Below, in pieces: positions 16,140 through 23,904 of a stretch of 27,215 nt of DNA (the stretch's first letter is position 1; each line of letters begins with the position of its first letter). The notes under the pieces were generated by a model. That model saw only the letters and a program-made list of their open reading frames with translations. It did no database searches and had not been told where the DNA came from. The stretch spans positions 1-27,215 of the forward strand of contig CAYOTO010000042.1 of NCBI GenBank assembly GCA_964406945.1, given 5' to 3'. Position numbers and translations under genes: made by a program. This DNA is from UBA2266 sp964406945 (GTDB lineage Bacteria > Planctomycetota > Phycisphaerae > Sedimentisphaerales > Anaerobacaceae).

Positions 16140-17150
16140 CTACTCCAGCCCCATCCGCTCGTCTAGTCCGAAAAGAATGTTCATATTCTGAATCGCCTGC
16201 CCCGAAGCACCCTTCACAAGGTTGTCAATCGCCGAGAACACCACGATCCGCCCCTTTACCACGGTCGGAAAGACGTGGCAATAATTTGTTCCGGCAACCG
16301 CCTTAAGCTCCGGTGCCGCGTCGCAGACCTGCACGAAATGCTCGTCCCGGTAGAATTCCCGGTACAGTTCCAGCAGTCGCTCGGGGCTGACATCCTTCGC
16401 CGGCTCCATATAAACACTGGAAAGAATTCCGCGGTCGAACGGCCCGACATGGGGCTGAAACAGCACCTTCACCGCCCCGCCGGCCGCGGTGGTCGCAATC
16501 TGCTCCATCTCCGGCATGTGCCGATGCACCCCGATACCATACGGAAACAGATTCTCATTCATGTTCGGAAAATGGAACTTAGCCGAGGGATTCTTTCCCG
16601 CCCCGCTGGTGCCGGTAACCGAACTGACAATCACCAGATCCTTCGAAGCAAGCCCCGCCTTCAGGGCCGGAACGCTCGCAAGCGAGGCTCCCGTCGGATA
16701 GCATCCGGGATTGGCCACAAGATCGGCATTTCGGATCTCATCACGAAACAGCTCACAGAGCCCGAACGCCGCCCGGGCCAGATTTTCCCGGTCCGTATGC
16801 TCAACCGCGTAAAACGTTTCGTACGTATCGATATCCTTCAGGCGATAATCGGCGCTGAAGTCGATCACTTTCACCCCCGCATCCAGTAGCTTGGGCACAA
16901 AACCCATCGAAACCTTGTGCGGCAGACAGCACAGGGCAACGTCCGCCGACGCAGAAAGCTTCTCCATATCCAGCGGCTCGATATCCATTTCGTACCGGCC
17001 CCGAAACTCCGGAAAAACCTCATCGGCCCGCCCGCATTCCTCCGGCAGGGCGGTAAGATAGGTAAGCTCCGCCTCATTATGCCGCAGAAGTATCCTCATC
17101 GATTCCGAGCCCGTGTAACCGCTTGCCCCAATAATAGCAACTCGCACCAT
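16140..17150 (-). CDS. argC: N-acetyl-gamma-glutamyl-phosphate reductase
   Basis: ArgC, 336 aa, reduces N-acetylglutamyl phosphate to the semialdehyde with NADPH, the third step of arginine synthesis. The NADP-binding motif IIGASGYTGSES is at 6-17 and catalytic Cys150 lies in VANPGCYPTG. The block FPYGIGVHRHMPEM carries the conserved histidines, and VVKGRIVVFSAIDNLVKGAS precedes the usual end. Its length is normal. GAGG lies 7 nt before ATG. A complete terminator hairpin with T8 ends 11 nt before the start codon, leaving no room for a promoter between them, so expression must come through or around that terminator. First gene of the arg cluster. Confidence 0.96.
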   Translation of the reverse strand: MVRVAIIGASGYTGSESMRILLRHNEAELTYLTALPEECGRADEVFPEFRGRYEMDIEPLDMEKLSASADVALCCLPHKVSMGFVPKLLDAGVKVIDFSADYRLKDIDTYETFYAVEHTDRENLARAAFGLCELFRDEIRNADLVANPGCYPTGASLASVPALKAGLASKDLVIVSSVTGTSGAGKNPSAKFHFPNMNENLFPYGIGVHRHMPEMEQIATTAAGGAVKVLFQPHVGPFDRGILSSVYMEPAKDVSPERLLELYREFYRDEHFVQVCDAAPELKAVAGTNYCHVFPTVVKGRIVVFSAIDNLVKGASGQAIQNMNILFGLDERMGLE

Positions 17151-17161
17151 GTTAGAACCTC

Positions 17162-17197
17162 AAAAAAAAGGCCGCCAAGAGCGTATCTTCGCGGCCG
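17162..17197 (-). terminator. Rho-independent terminator between rpsI and argC
   Basis: On the minus strand CGGCCGC pairs with GCGGCC; after one mismatch AAGA pairs with TCTT around a 5-nt loop, and eight T residues follow (17162-17169). It ends the rplM-rpsI transcript. The T-run reaches within 11 nt of the argC ATG and directly adjoins its ribosome-binding site, so it may also act as an attenuator for argC. A 12-bp palindrome, CAGATAAATCTG (17208-17219), sits between the rpsI stop and this hairpin. Confidence 0.8.
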
Positions 17198-17223
17198 TTG
17201 AAGTAACCAGATAAATCTGAAAG

Positions 17224-17718
17224 TTAACGTTTCGAGAACTGGAACCGTCTCCTCGCACCCCTCTGGCCGGGTTTTTTCCGCTCGACCATCCTCGGATCAC
17301 GGGTCAGGTGCCCGCCGTCGCGAAGCGCCTGCACGTAGTTCTCGTCGTAATCACGCAGTGCCCGGGCGATCCCAAGCAGAGCCGCACCGGCCTGTCCGGT
17401 ACTGCCGCCGCCTTTGACGTTAATGTAAACGTCGAATTTGCCCTCGCCGTCAACGCTCTTAAGCGGAGCCAGCACCGAGTTCTGATCCTGGAGCCGCGGA
17501 AAATAATTGTCAAGCTCGCGATTGTTTATAACCAGCTTGCCTTCGCCGGGCTTAATCCGAACGCGGGCGACAGAGCTTTTGCGTCTGCCGGTGCCCCAGT
17601 AAAAACCGCCTTTGTCGGGTCCCTTCTTCCTCTTAGGCTCTGCGGCCGGCTCCGGCGTTGCCGCAGCAACACCGATCTGCAACGTCGTGCCCGGACTCTG
17701 AATCTGCTCTTCTGCCAT
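17224..17718 (-). CDS. rpsI: 30S ribosomal protein S9 (uS9) with N-terminal extension
   Basis: S9 of the small subunit, whose C-terminal tail reaches the P-site tRNA. The core starts at FYWGTGRRKSSVARVRI (about 38) and contains GGGSTGQAGAALLGIARAL. It ends in QFSKR, with the universal terminal Ser-Lys-Arg. At 164 aa it is about 35 residues longer than the E. coli protein (130 aa). The excess is an N-terminal Ala/Pro/Glu- and Lys-rich segment that looks disordered. The segment is in frame from the only sensible ATG, with GGGAAG/GAAG upstream. It follows rplM by 22 nt, the conserved bacterial pair, and is closed by the terminator at 17162-17197. Confidence 0.97.
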   Translation of the reverse strand: MAEEQIQSPGTTLQIGVAAATPEPAAEPKRKKGPDKGGFYWGTGRRKSSVARVRIKPGEGKLVINNRELDNYFPRLQDQNSVLAPLKSVDGEGKFDVYINVKGGGSTGQAGAALLGIARALRDYDENYVQALRDGGHLTRDPRMVERKKPGQRGARRRFQFSKR

Positions 17719-17740
17719 CGTTTATCTTCTTCCCTTTGGA

Positions 17741-18172
17741 TTACAGCAAATCTATCTTCTCAGGTTTCTGGGCCTGGTTGTCGTGCTCGGGCCCACGGTA
17801 TACCTTCATCTTCTTGAGCATTTGTCTGCCGAGACGGTTTTTCGGAAGCATCCGCCGAACCGCAAGCTCGATCACCTTCTCGGGCTTCTTATCGATCATT
17901 TCCTCGAAGCTGTGAACCTTCCGGCCGCCCGGATAACGGGTGTAATGATCGTACTCTTTGGTCTGAGCCTTGCGGCCCGTCAACGCGACCTTCTCGGCAT
18001 TGACCACTACGACGTAATCGCCGGTATCCACGTGCGGCGTATAAGTCGGTTTGTTCTTGCCCATCAGTATCGGCGCGATTTTGGACGCTAAACGGCCCAG
18101 AACAGCACCTTCCGCATCAACGAGCAGCCACTTCTGCTCGACCTCTTTCGGTTTTGCCATATAGCTTTTCAT
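17741..18172 (-). CDS. rplM: 50S ribosomal protein L13 (uL13)
   Basis: A 143-aa L13, an early assembly protein of the large subunit that binds 23S rRNA. The start MKSYMAKPKEVEQKWLLVDA matches the usual MKTF-AKP opening, so the first ATG (18172) is kept, with GAGAG 9 nt upstream. Further blocks are LGRLASKIAPILMGKNKPTY, HVDTGDYVVVVNAEKVALTG, HTRYPGG-type YTRYPGGRK, and RRMLPKNRLGRQMLKKMKVY. Length is standard. It heads the rplM-rpsI operon, driven by a near-consensus promoter with a very short leader. Confidence 0.97.
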   Translation of the reverse strand: MKSYMAKPKEVEQKWLLVDAEGAVLGRLASKIAPILMGKNKPTYTPHVDTGDYVVVVNAEKVALTGRKAQTKEYDHYTRYPGGRKVHSFEEMIDKKPEKVIELAVRRMLPKNRLGRQMLKKMKVYRGPEHDNQAQKPEKIDLL

Positions 18173-18207
18173 AGCTGGTAACTCTCACTGATATTAGAAA
18201 ACCTGCT

Positions 18208-18235
18208 ATTTTAGTGAAATCAGTTTACATGTCAA
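18208..18235 (-). promoter_or_regulatory. Near-consensus promoter of rplM-rpsI
   Basis: On the minus strand a perfect TTGACA (18230-18235), a 16-bp spacer and TAAAAT (18208-18213). The expected start, near 18201, leaves a leader of about 28 nt before rplM. No ribosomal-protein-binding structure is obvious in so short a leader. Confidence 0.75.
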
Positions 18236-18513
18236 CTGTTTTTGCCCGCAAAGTTTAAAGATTCACGCCCCCGCAGGCAAGATAATTAAAACACTTTTGA
18301 AAAATCCCGCTTCAATTATCGACACCTAAGCCCCTGCCCACCACAAAAGCCCCTCACAAAACGAGTCCAACACCCCCCTCTCTAACGCCCACACACCCTG
18401 CAAGTTCACCCGAACACCTGGAATTTGCCGCCTACACATAGAACCGCGCCCGTGATCCCATCCTAACCCCAGGCACACGCCAATTCACCGGCAGGCTCAA
18501 ACACCGCACCCCC
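18236..18513. other. C-rich intergenic stretch with no recognised feature
   Basis: Between the rplM promoter and the nrdJ terminator the plus strand is strikingly C-rich and G-poor. No open frame with a supported start, no tRNA signature and no repeat was seen. Confidence 0.5.
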
Positions 18514-18547
18514 AAAAAAAGACCGAGGACAAACCACGCCCTCGGCC
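18514..18547 (-). terminator. Rho-independent terminator of nrdJ
   Basis: On the minus strand GGCCGAGG pairs with CCTCGGTC (one G-U pair) around an 11-nt loop, followed by seven T residues (18514-18520). It starts about 33 nt after the nrdJ stop codon. Confidence 0.8.
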
Positions 18548-18579
18548 CAATATTCAACAGCAAATATTAAATACTATCT

Positions 18580-21500
18580 CTAGCTGCACCCCATCGAGTT
18601 GCCGCAGTTGAAGCATTTGTAGCATGTTCCGTTGCGGACCGTAATCGAGCCGCAGACATCGCACGCCGGTGCATCGTTATCGAAATGCGTAAACTGCTGG
18701 TTGAACTGCTCGATGGCCTGCATCGCCGATTCCAGCCCGCCGCTTTCGCCGCCGGTAGACGAGACCAGGGCGCTTATCCTGTTCTTAGGCCCGGCCGGCA
18801 TATCATCTTGGGCGTCGGAATCCTTTTTCGCGGGCGCCTTGGCCTGGCCCTTATCATCCTTGGAGCCTCTGGCCTCGGCGATTTTGCGCGCCAGGTCCTT
18901 GGTCTTTTCCACAAGCTGTTTGGCCGTGGTGTTTTTCTCGTTTTTTGCCGCCGGGGCCGCGCCACGGTTCGGCGTATTCTGCTCGGCGTAGCCTGGAATA
19001 AACCGACAGCCCAGCCAGCAGAATATATAGTCGATAACGCTCTTGGCGAACGGAATATCGCGGTTAGACGTCATTCCTGCCGGCTCGAACCTCGCATGCC
19101 GGAACTTATCGACCAGCGTAATCAGCGGCACACCATACTGCAGCGCCATCGAAGTACACGTTCCTATCACATCCATAAGACCACCGACGGTGCTGCCCTC
19201 CTTGGCCATAGTGATAAACAACTCACCAGGCAGCCCATCCTCGTATAGCCCCACCGTCAGATAGCCTTCATGACCTGCAACCGAGAACTTGTGCGTAACG
19301 CTGTCGCGGGTATCCGGCAGCCGCCTCCTGAAAGGCCTTGCCGCGGGCGTCGCGACTGCTTCGGCCTTGCTCGCCGCCTTGCCGTCCTTGTGTTTTTCAG
19401 TCGAAACCGGCTGAAGCCGCTTGCTGCCGTCGCGGTAAATCGCCACGGCCTTGAGCCCCAGCTTCCAGCCCTGCATATAGGCGTGCGAGATATCCTCGGT
19501 CGAGCTTTCCTTCGGCATGTTGATGGTCTTGCTGATCGCCCCGCTGATAAACGGCTGAACCGCCGCCATCATCCTGATATGCGCCATGTAATTGATGAAC
19601 CGCTTGCCGTTGCGCGGCTTGAACGCACAATCGAATACCGCCAGATGGTCCTTATCCAACTGCTTGGCGCCCTCAATGGTCTCGTACTCGTCCACGTAAT
19701 CGCAAATCAGCTTGATCTCTTCCGGGTCGTAGCCCAGCTTTTCCAGAGCCATCGGAACCGTCTTATTGACGAGCTTGAGCATGCCGCCGCCGGCCAGCAG
19801 CTTGTACTTGACCAGGGCAATATCCGGCTCGATTCCGGTCGTATCGCAGTCCATCATGAACCCGATTGTGCCCGTCGGAGCAACCACCGACGTCTGGGCG
19901 TTGCGGAAGCCCAGCCTCGTGCCCGCATCCAGCGCCTCATCCCATGCGTCCTTGGCGGCGTGGAGCAGATACTCCGGGCACTGGGAAGCGGGGATATCGT
20001 GGGCGTGCTGGCGATGCATGTTGATAACCTTCAGCATGCCATCGCGATTCTTTTCAAACTCCTCGAACGCACCCTTAACCGAAGCCAACTCAGCGCTGGC
20101 CGTGTAAGCCGCACCGGTCAAAATCGCCGATATCGCACCTGCTATCGCCCTTCCCTGATCCGAATCGTAAGGAAGAGCCAGGCTCATCAGAAACGATCCG
20201 ATGTTCGCGAATCCCAGCCCCAGGGGCCTGAACAGATGGCTGTTGACCGCAATCGCCTTGTCGGGATAGCTGCCGTTGTCGACCAGAATCTCCTGGGCGA
20301 TAATAAACAGCCTCACCGCACGCCGGAAACCCTCGATGTCGAAAGTACCGTCTTCCTTGCGAAACTTCATCAGATTCAGTGAAGCCAGATTGCACGCCGA
20401 ATCGTTTACGAACATATACTCGCTGCACGGATTTGACGCATTGATCTCGCCGGAATTAGGACAAGTATGCCACTTATTGATGGTGCTGTGATACTGCAGA
20501 CCCGGATCGCCGCAGATCCTGGTGCCCTCGGCGATCAGCTCCATCAGTTCCCGGGCCGAGTGCTCGCCGGCCTTCTGGCCGGTCGTAACAGCATAAGTAG
20601 CCCACTTGGCGTTCTTTTCCACCGCCTCCATGAACTCATCCACCACGCGGACGCTGAGGTTCGTGTTCTGGAACATCACGCTGCTATAGGCCTCGTTGTT
20701 GTAATCGCCGTGATAGCCGGCATCGATCAGCGTCCAGGCCTTCTTCTCCTCCTCTGTCTTGCACGTGATGAATTCCCTGATATCCGGATGCGTAATCATC
20801 AGCGACTGCATCTTGGCCGCACGCCTGGTTTTGCCGCCCGACTTGATAACCGCCGCGATCTGGTCGTACACCCGCATGAAACTCAGTGGCCCCGAGGGCT
20901 TGCCACCGCCCGAGAGCTTCTCTTTACTGCTTCGAAGCGTCGAAAGGTCTGTACCGGTGCCCGAGCCGTGCTTGAACAGCATCGCCTCGCTCCTGGCAAG
21001 ACGCATGATGTCGTCCATCGAATCCTGCACCGACTGGATAAAGCACGCCGAGGCCTGCGGAAACTCGTAACTGTTCTCACAGGGCACCGCATCGCCCTTC
21101 CTGGCATCCCAGTGGTAGTTATGCTTGCCGCCGCCGATGCCGTAAACATCGTACAGCCCGACATTGAACCATACCGGCGAATTGAACGAGCCGTGCTGGT
21201 TGACCGTAAGCCAGGCCAACTCGCGATAAAATGTTTCGGAATCCGCATCGCTCGCGAAATACCCATCCCGCCTGCCGCGATCGGCAATGGCCCGGCAAAC
21301 CCTGTGAATCAACTGCTTTACCGAGTTCTCCCTCTTGCCAGTCTCCACATCACCGTAGAAATACTTGCTCGCAACGACCTTGGTCGCAAGCTGACTCCAC
21401 GAAGCGGGCACCTCGATGTCGTCCTGCTTAAATATCGACAGGCCGCTGTCGCTGGTTATCTCGGCCGAACGCATCTCCCATTCGAGCTGATCGAAGGGAT

Positions 21501-21624
21501 GAACCTCCGGATCTGAAAAATACGCGTCCACCGAAATACCTCCCGAAACCGGCGTCTCAGGCACAACTTCCCCCTCGGGCTGTTCATTCTTGAAAGGATT
21601 CTCAGGGTTGAATTCAAACGACAT
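18580..21624 (-). CDS. nrdJ: Adenosylcobalamin-dependent (class II) ribonucleotide reductase
   Basis: A 1014-aa class II reductase making deoxyribonucleotides without oxygen or an iron radical subunit. The active-site cysteines are in order: Cys194 (ASACFIQ), Cys400 in NPCSE as the thiyl-radical residue with Asn398 and Glu402, and Cys411 (SACNL). The 11-residue spacing of the last two equals that in the Thermotoga enzyme. PTGTIG (583-588) is the phosphate loop. After the barrel come a basic linker (742-770), a TSCPD-type domain (about 775-880), a Lys/Ala-rich low-complexity linker (890-945), and a cysteine-rich tail, CDVCG...CYKCFNCG...GCS (988-1013), that probably binds zinc and relays electrons. 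GGAGG lies 8 nt before ATG. Two NrdR-box-like sites sit upstream. It appears to be a single-gene unit with its own terminator. Confidence 0.97.
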   Translation of the reverse strand: MSFEFNPENPFKNEQPEGEVVPETPVSGGISVDAYFSDPEVHPFDQLEWEMRSAEITSDSGLSIFKQDDIEVPASWSQLATKVVASKYFYGDVETGKRENSVKQLIHRVCRAIADRGRRDGYFASDADSETFYRELAWLTVNQHGSFNSPVWFNVGLYDVYGIGGGKHNYHWDARKGDAVPCENSYEFPQASACFIQSVQDSMDDIMRLARSEAMLFKHGSGTGTDLSTLRSSKEKLSGGGKPSGPLSFMRVYDQIAAVIKSGGKTRRAAKMQSLMITHPDIREFITCKTEEEKKAWTLIDAGYHGDYNNEAYSSVMFQNTNLSVRVVDEFMEAVEKNAKWATYAVTTGQKAGEHSARELMELIAEGTRICGDPGLQYHSTINKWHTCPNSGEINASNPCSEYMFVNDSACNLASLNLMKFRKEDGTFDIEGFRRAVRLFIIAQEILVDNGSYPDKAIAVNSHLFRPLGLGFANIGSFLMSLALPYDSDQGRAIAGAISAILTGAAYTASAELASVKGAFEEFEKNRDGMLKVINMHRQHAHDIPASQCPEYLLHAAKDAWDEALDAGTRLGFRNAQTSVVAPTGTIGFMMDCDTTGIEPDIALVKYKLLAGGGMLKLVNKTVPMALEKLGYDPEEIKLICDYVDEYETIEGAKQLDKDHLAVFDCAFKPRNGKRFINYMAHIRMMAAVQPFISGAISKTINMPKESSTEDISHAYMQGWKLGLKAVAIYRDGSKRLQPVSTEKHKDGKAASKAEAVATPAARPFRRRLPDTRDSVTHKFSVAGHEGYLTVGLYEDGLPGELFITMAKEGSTVGGLMDVIGTCTSMALQYGVPLITLVDKFRHARFEPAGMTSNRDIPFAKSVIDYIFCWLGCRFIPGYAEQNTPNRGAAPAAKNEKNTTAKQLVEKTKDLARKIAEARGSKDDKGQAKAPAKKDSDAQDDMPAGPKNRISALVSSTGGESGGLESAMQAIEQFNQQFTHFDNDAPACDVCGSITVRNGTCYKCFNCGNSMGCS

Positions 21625-21673
21625 CTTAAGCGCCTCCGTGCTTAAATTATAGTATTACGACAGAACAACAGTA

Positions 21674-21689
21674 CCACAATATATAGTAA
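21674..21689 (-). promoter_or_regulatory. NrdR box, proximal
   Basis: Minus-strand TTACTATATATTGTGG agrees closely with the NrdR consensus acaCwAtATaTwGtgt, matching all conserved core positions. It lies 50 nt before the nrdJ start and covers the predicted -10 box. Confidence 0.7.
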
Positions 21690-21706
21690 ATGCGGATGCG
21701 ATCCAA
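21678..21706 (-). promoter_or_regulatory. Probable nrdJ promoter
   Basis: TTGGAT (21701-21706), a 17-bp spacer and TATATT (21678-21683) on the minus strand, overlapping both NrdR boxes. A TATAAT closer to the gene (21646-21651) lacks a -35 box and would leave almost no leader. Confidence 0.45.
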
Positions 21707-21720
21707 AGAAGATATAGTGG
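21705..21720 (-). promoter_or_regulatory. NrdR box, distal
   Basis: Minus-strand CCACTATATCTTCTTT matches the first half of the NrdR consensus well and the second half weakly. It is exactly 31 bp (three helical turns) from the proximal box, the spacing typical of tandem NrdR sites. Confidence 0.6.
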
Positions 21721-21848
21721 TTTGGCTCGCAGGTCAAGTATCGGCAAATTAACCTGAATTTAATAAGCTGTAAAGGCCAAACTTTACTTTTTTTCCGCCG
21801 AAATCCGGGCTTTTTTTCGTTAGTCCTTGTCGTTACTGTATCTACAAC

Positions 21849-21872
21849 GATAAAAAAAATCGCCACCGGTGC
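21849..21872 (-). terminator. Possible weak terminator after the SGNH hydrolase gene
   Basis: On the minus strand a short imperfect hairpin around CACCGGTG, flanked by TCG and CGA, is followed by eight T residues. It starts about 10 nt after the stop codon. The stem is short and contains a G-G mismatch, so activity is doubtful. Confidence 0.35.
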
Positions 21873-21881
21873 CGACGCATC

Positions 21882-22526
21882 TCACAGTCCCGTGACATCC
21901 AGCCACTGCTCGGCGATCCAGGCGTGGGCCCACTCGTGCGGATGAACCATATCATCCGACCATTTCGCCGCCGCAACCGTCTTTATCCGCTCGTCGATCC
22001 GCTCCTGCAGCGGCACAACAACCGCGTCAAACTCGTCGCCCAGCCTGTGAACCGTCTCGATATACACCCGCAGCCCGGCAAACATCTCGTTGCGCGGATC
22101 GTCGCAGAACATGAACGGCTCGAGCAGAACTATCTTGCACTCGCATCTTTCTGTGGCCTGCGAAAGTAACTGTCTGTATGTTAATTCATACTCACCGGGA
22201 TAAACCGCGTACGGCAGATACTCGGCGCCGGCGTGCTGGGTCCACAGATCGTTGATCCCGATCAGCACGCTCAGAATATCCGGCTGGTGCGAAATGCAAT
22301 CCCGCTCCCACCTGCCGCGCATCCCCTTCACCGTGTCGCCGCTGATACCGGCATTAACAATCCGAAGCTCCAGGTCAGGATATGCAGCGAAAAGCCGGTT
22401 AGCCGCAAAATGCACGTACCCCCGTCCCAAAGGCGCGTACGCAGGTTCCCTTCTGCCTGCATCGGTGATGCTATTTCCTATGAAAACAATAGTCTCACCA
22501 CCCGACAGATTTAACCTTTGACCCAT
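21882..22526 (-). CDS. SGNH/GDSL-family hydrolase
   Basis: A 214-aa esterase-like hydrolase. All four SGNH blocks are present: Ser19 in IGNSITD, Gly63 in NAGISGDT, Asn92 in GINDLW and the Asp192-xx-His195 pair in DDMVHPHEWAH. No signal peptide is visible with the chosen start. ATG at 22526 is preferred because GGAG lies 8 nt upstream and the first strand begins right after; the longer frame to 22604 adds residues unlike the family. The protein resembles rhamnogalacturonan acetylesterase and other carbohydrate esterase relatives, so removal of acetyl groups from sugars is possible, but the substrate is not known. It lies 128 nt downstream of the mechanosensitive channel gene on the same strand. 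Confidence 0.88.
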   Translation of the reverse strand: MGQRLNLSGGETIVFIGNSITDAGRREPAYAPLGRGYVHFAANRLFAAYPDLELRIVNAGISGDTVKGMRGRWERDCISHQPDILSVLIGINDLWTQHAGAEYLPYAVYPGEYELTYRQLLSQATERCECKIVLLEPFMFCDDPRNEMFAGLRVYIETVHRLGDEFDAVVVPLQERIDERIKTVAAAKWSDDMVHPHEWAHAWIAEQWLDVTGL

Positions 22527-22654
22527 GCAGTATTCTCCATCACACATCCGCCGCGCAGCCTGCCCCGGGCCGCTCGAACCACAAACTCCAGGTCTTTCGC
22601 ACAACTACAATCTGTTTGCCCTGCCACAGATCTTTGAGGCTTGCACAAATACAG

Positions 22655-23767
22655 TCAACTCGGCAGCTTGCCCCGGTCCTTTACGTCCTTCTTCTCGGTG
22701 CCGTCCTTTCTGGCCTCCAGCATCTCCAGCACCCTGGCTGCGGCTTCGATCCGCTTTTCAAGCCCCTCGATGCCTGCAGTCAATTCATCTCGCTCGCTGT
22801 CGCTCGCCCCTTTGAGCGAATCTTCCAGTTTCTTCTTCTCGGCGGCGAATTCGTCACGCATCTGCCGAAACGTTTCAATCCGCCCGGCCTGCTCGGCCTT
22901 GTCGAATATCAACTCCTCGGGAATCCCGCCCTCGATCGTAATCTTATCGCCGGGCCCCGCCGAAGGTGGAATTATCGGTCCTGCCCCGTCCGGACGCCGC
23001 TGGTTCATGAATGTGGGCGAGACGATCTCGATGCCCCCACCGTGCAGACGGTCCAGCATCATCGCACGCAGATTCGACCTCGCCGTAAGCACCTGCTTTA
23101 CATCTTTCAGGAATCCCGCAATCCGGTACTTAACGGAGAAATCGCCCAGTTCCGTTATCTGTACGAAAGGGTCCTCCAGTTTCGCCGCCTCGGCCGCCTC
23201 CAACAGCAGCTTCTCAATCGTTCCATGCGGATTATCGTAGCCCAGTGAAACCGTCGCCGATACCACCGTGCCCGAAACGTGCATTACTTTGACGGGGTGC
23301 GAGACCAGAAAAAGATTCGGCACAGTTGCAAGGTCGTGATCTTCGGTCTGAATCTCCGTATGCAACAGTCCGCGGGCCGTTACCCGCCCGAAAAGTCCCT
23401 CGACCCTGATAAAATCGCCGGGCCGAAAGCTGCCGACAGCCCGCAGCATCAGTCCGGCCATACCGTTGGCAACGAACGTCGTCGACGAAAACGCTATGAC
23501 AGCCGTCAGCACCAGCCCGAACAGCCGCAGAACCTCCGTACGCTTGTCCGGAGCCATCGGGACCGCAAGAATCACAATCACAATACCAAGCAGCCCCAGC
23601 AGTATTATCAGCAACCGACGCGGCACACGCTTTTCGGCATCCAGCGCCTCTCGACGCCGGATAAGAAGCCAGTTCAAAAACCAAAGCCCCCCCGCCACGA
23701 CCGCAAACACCGCCAGAACAGGCAGCAACTGCGGCAAAGCCTCCCACAACCGCTTCAGTGCTTCCAT
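22655..23767 (-). CDS. MscS-family mechanosensitive channel
   Basis: A 370-aa small-conductance mechanosensitive channel-type membrane protein. Three hydrophobic segments are visible: about 13-36, 51-71 and 78-113, the last being the pore-lining helix that runs into SFRPGDFIRVEG at the start of the beta domain. A cytoplasmic domain follows (VTARGLLHTEIQTEDHDLATVPN and the later alpha/beta part). The C-terminus (about 290-355) is charged and heptad-like, probably a coiled coil, and is longer than in E. coli MscS (286 aa). ATG at 23767 is preferred because AAGGAGG ends 4 nt upstream; a TTG at 23788 would lie upstream of that site. Its function in relieving osmotic shock is from family knowledge. 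Confidence 0.9.
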   Translation of the reverse strand: MEALKRLWEALPQLLPVLAVFAVVAGGLWFLNWLLIRRREALDAEKRVPRRLLIILLGLLGIVIVILAVPMAPDKRTEVLRLFGLVLTAVIAFSSTTFVANGMAGLMLRAVGSFRPGDFIRVEGLFGRVTARGLLHTEIQTEDHDLATVPNLFLVSHPVKVMHVSGTVVSATVSLGYDNPHGTIEKLLLEAAEAAKLEDPFVQITELGDFSVKYRIAGFLKDVKQVLTARSNLRAMMLDRLHGGGIEIVSPTFMNQRRPDGAGPIIPPSAGPGDKITIEGGIPEELIFDKAEQAGRIETFRQMRDEFAAEKKKLEDSLKGASDSERDELTAGIEGLEKRIEAAARVLEMLEARKDGTEKKDVKDRGKLPS

Positions 23768-23904
23768 AGAACCTCCTTGGACCGACAAACCGCACCGCCA
23801 GCCCGTATGCTCACCTGATAGCTGTCGTCCGAATCCGGCCCGTCAGACAATTCGGCGTTGACCGCAATGCCCACATCCGCATACCCGGGCGCAGCGAAAG
23901 GCTG

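Noticed and set aside
19270..20382. 370-codon plus-strand open frame
   Set aside because: Antisense to nrdJ in GC-rich sequence; no domain recognised.
21785..21830. CCG/CGG hairpin followed by T7 on the plus strand
   Set aside because: The stem is only three clean pairs and no plus-strand gene ends nearby.
21625..21881. Cobalamin riboswitch ahead of the B12-dependent reductase
   Set aside because: No B12-box-like sequence was seen, and the predicted leader is only about 50 nt; control by NrdR fits better.
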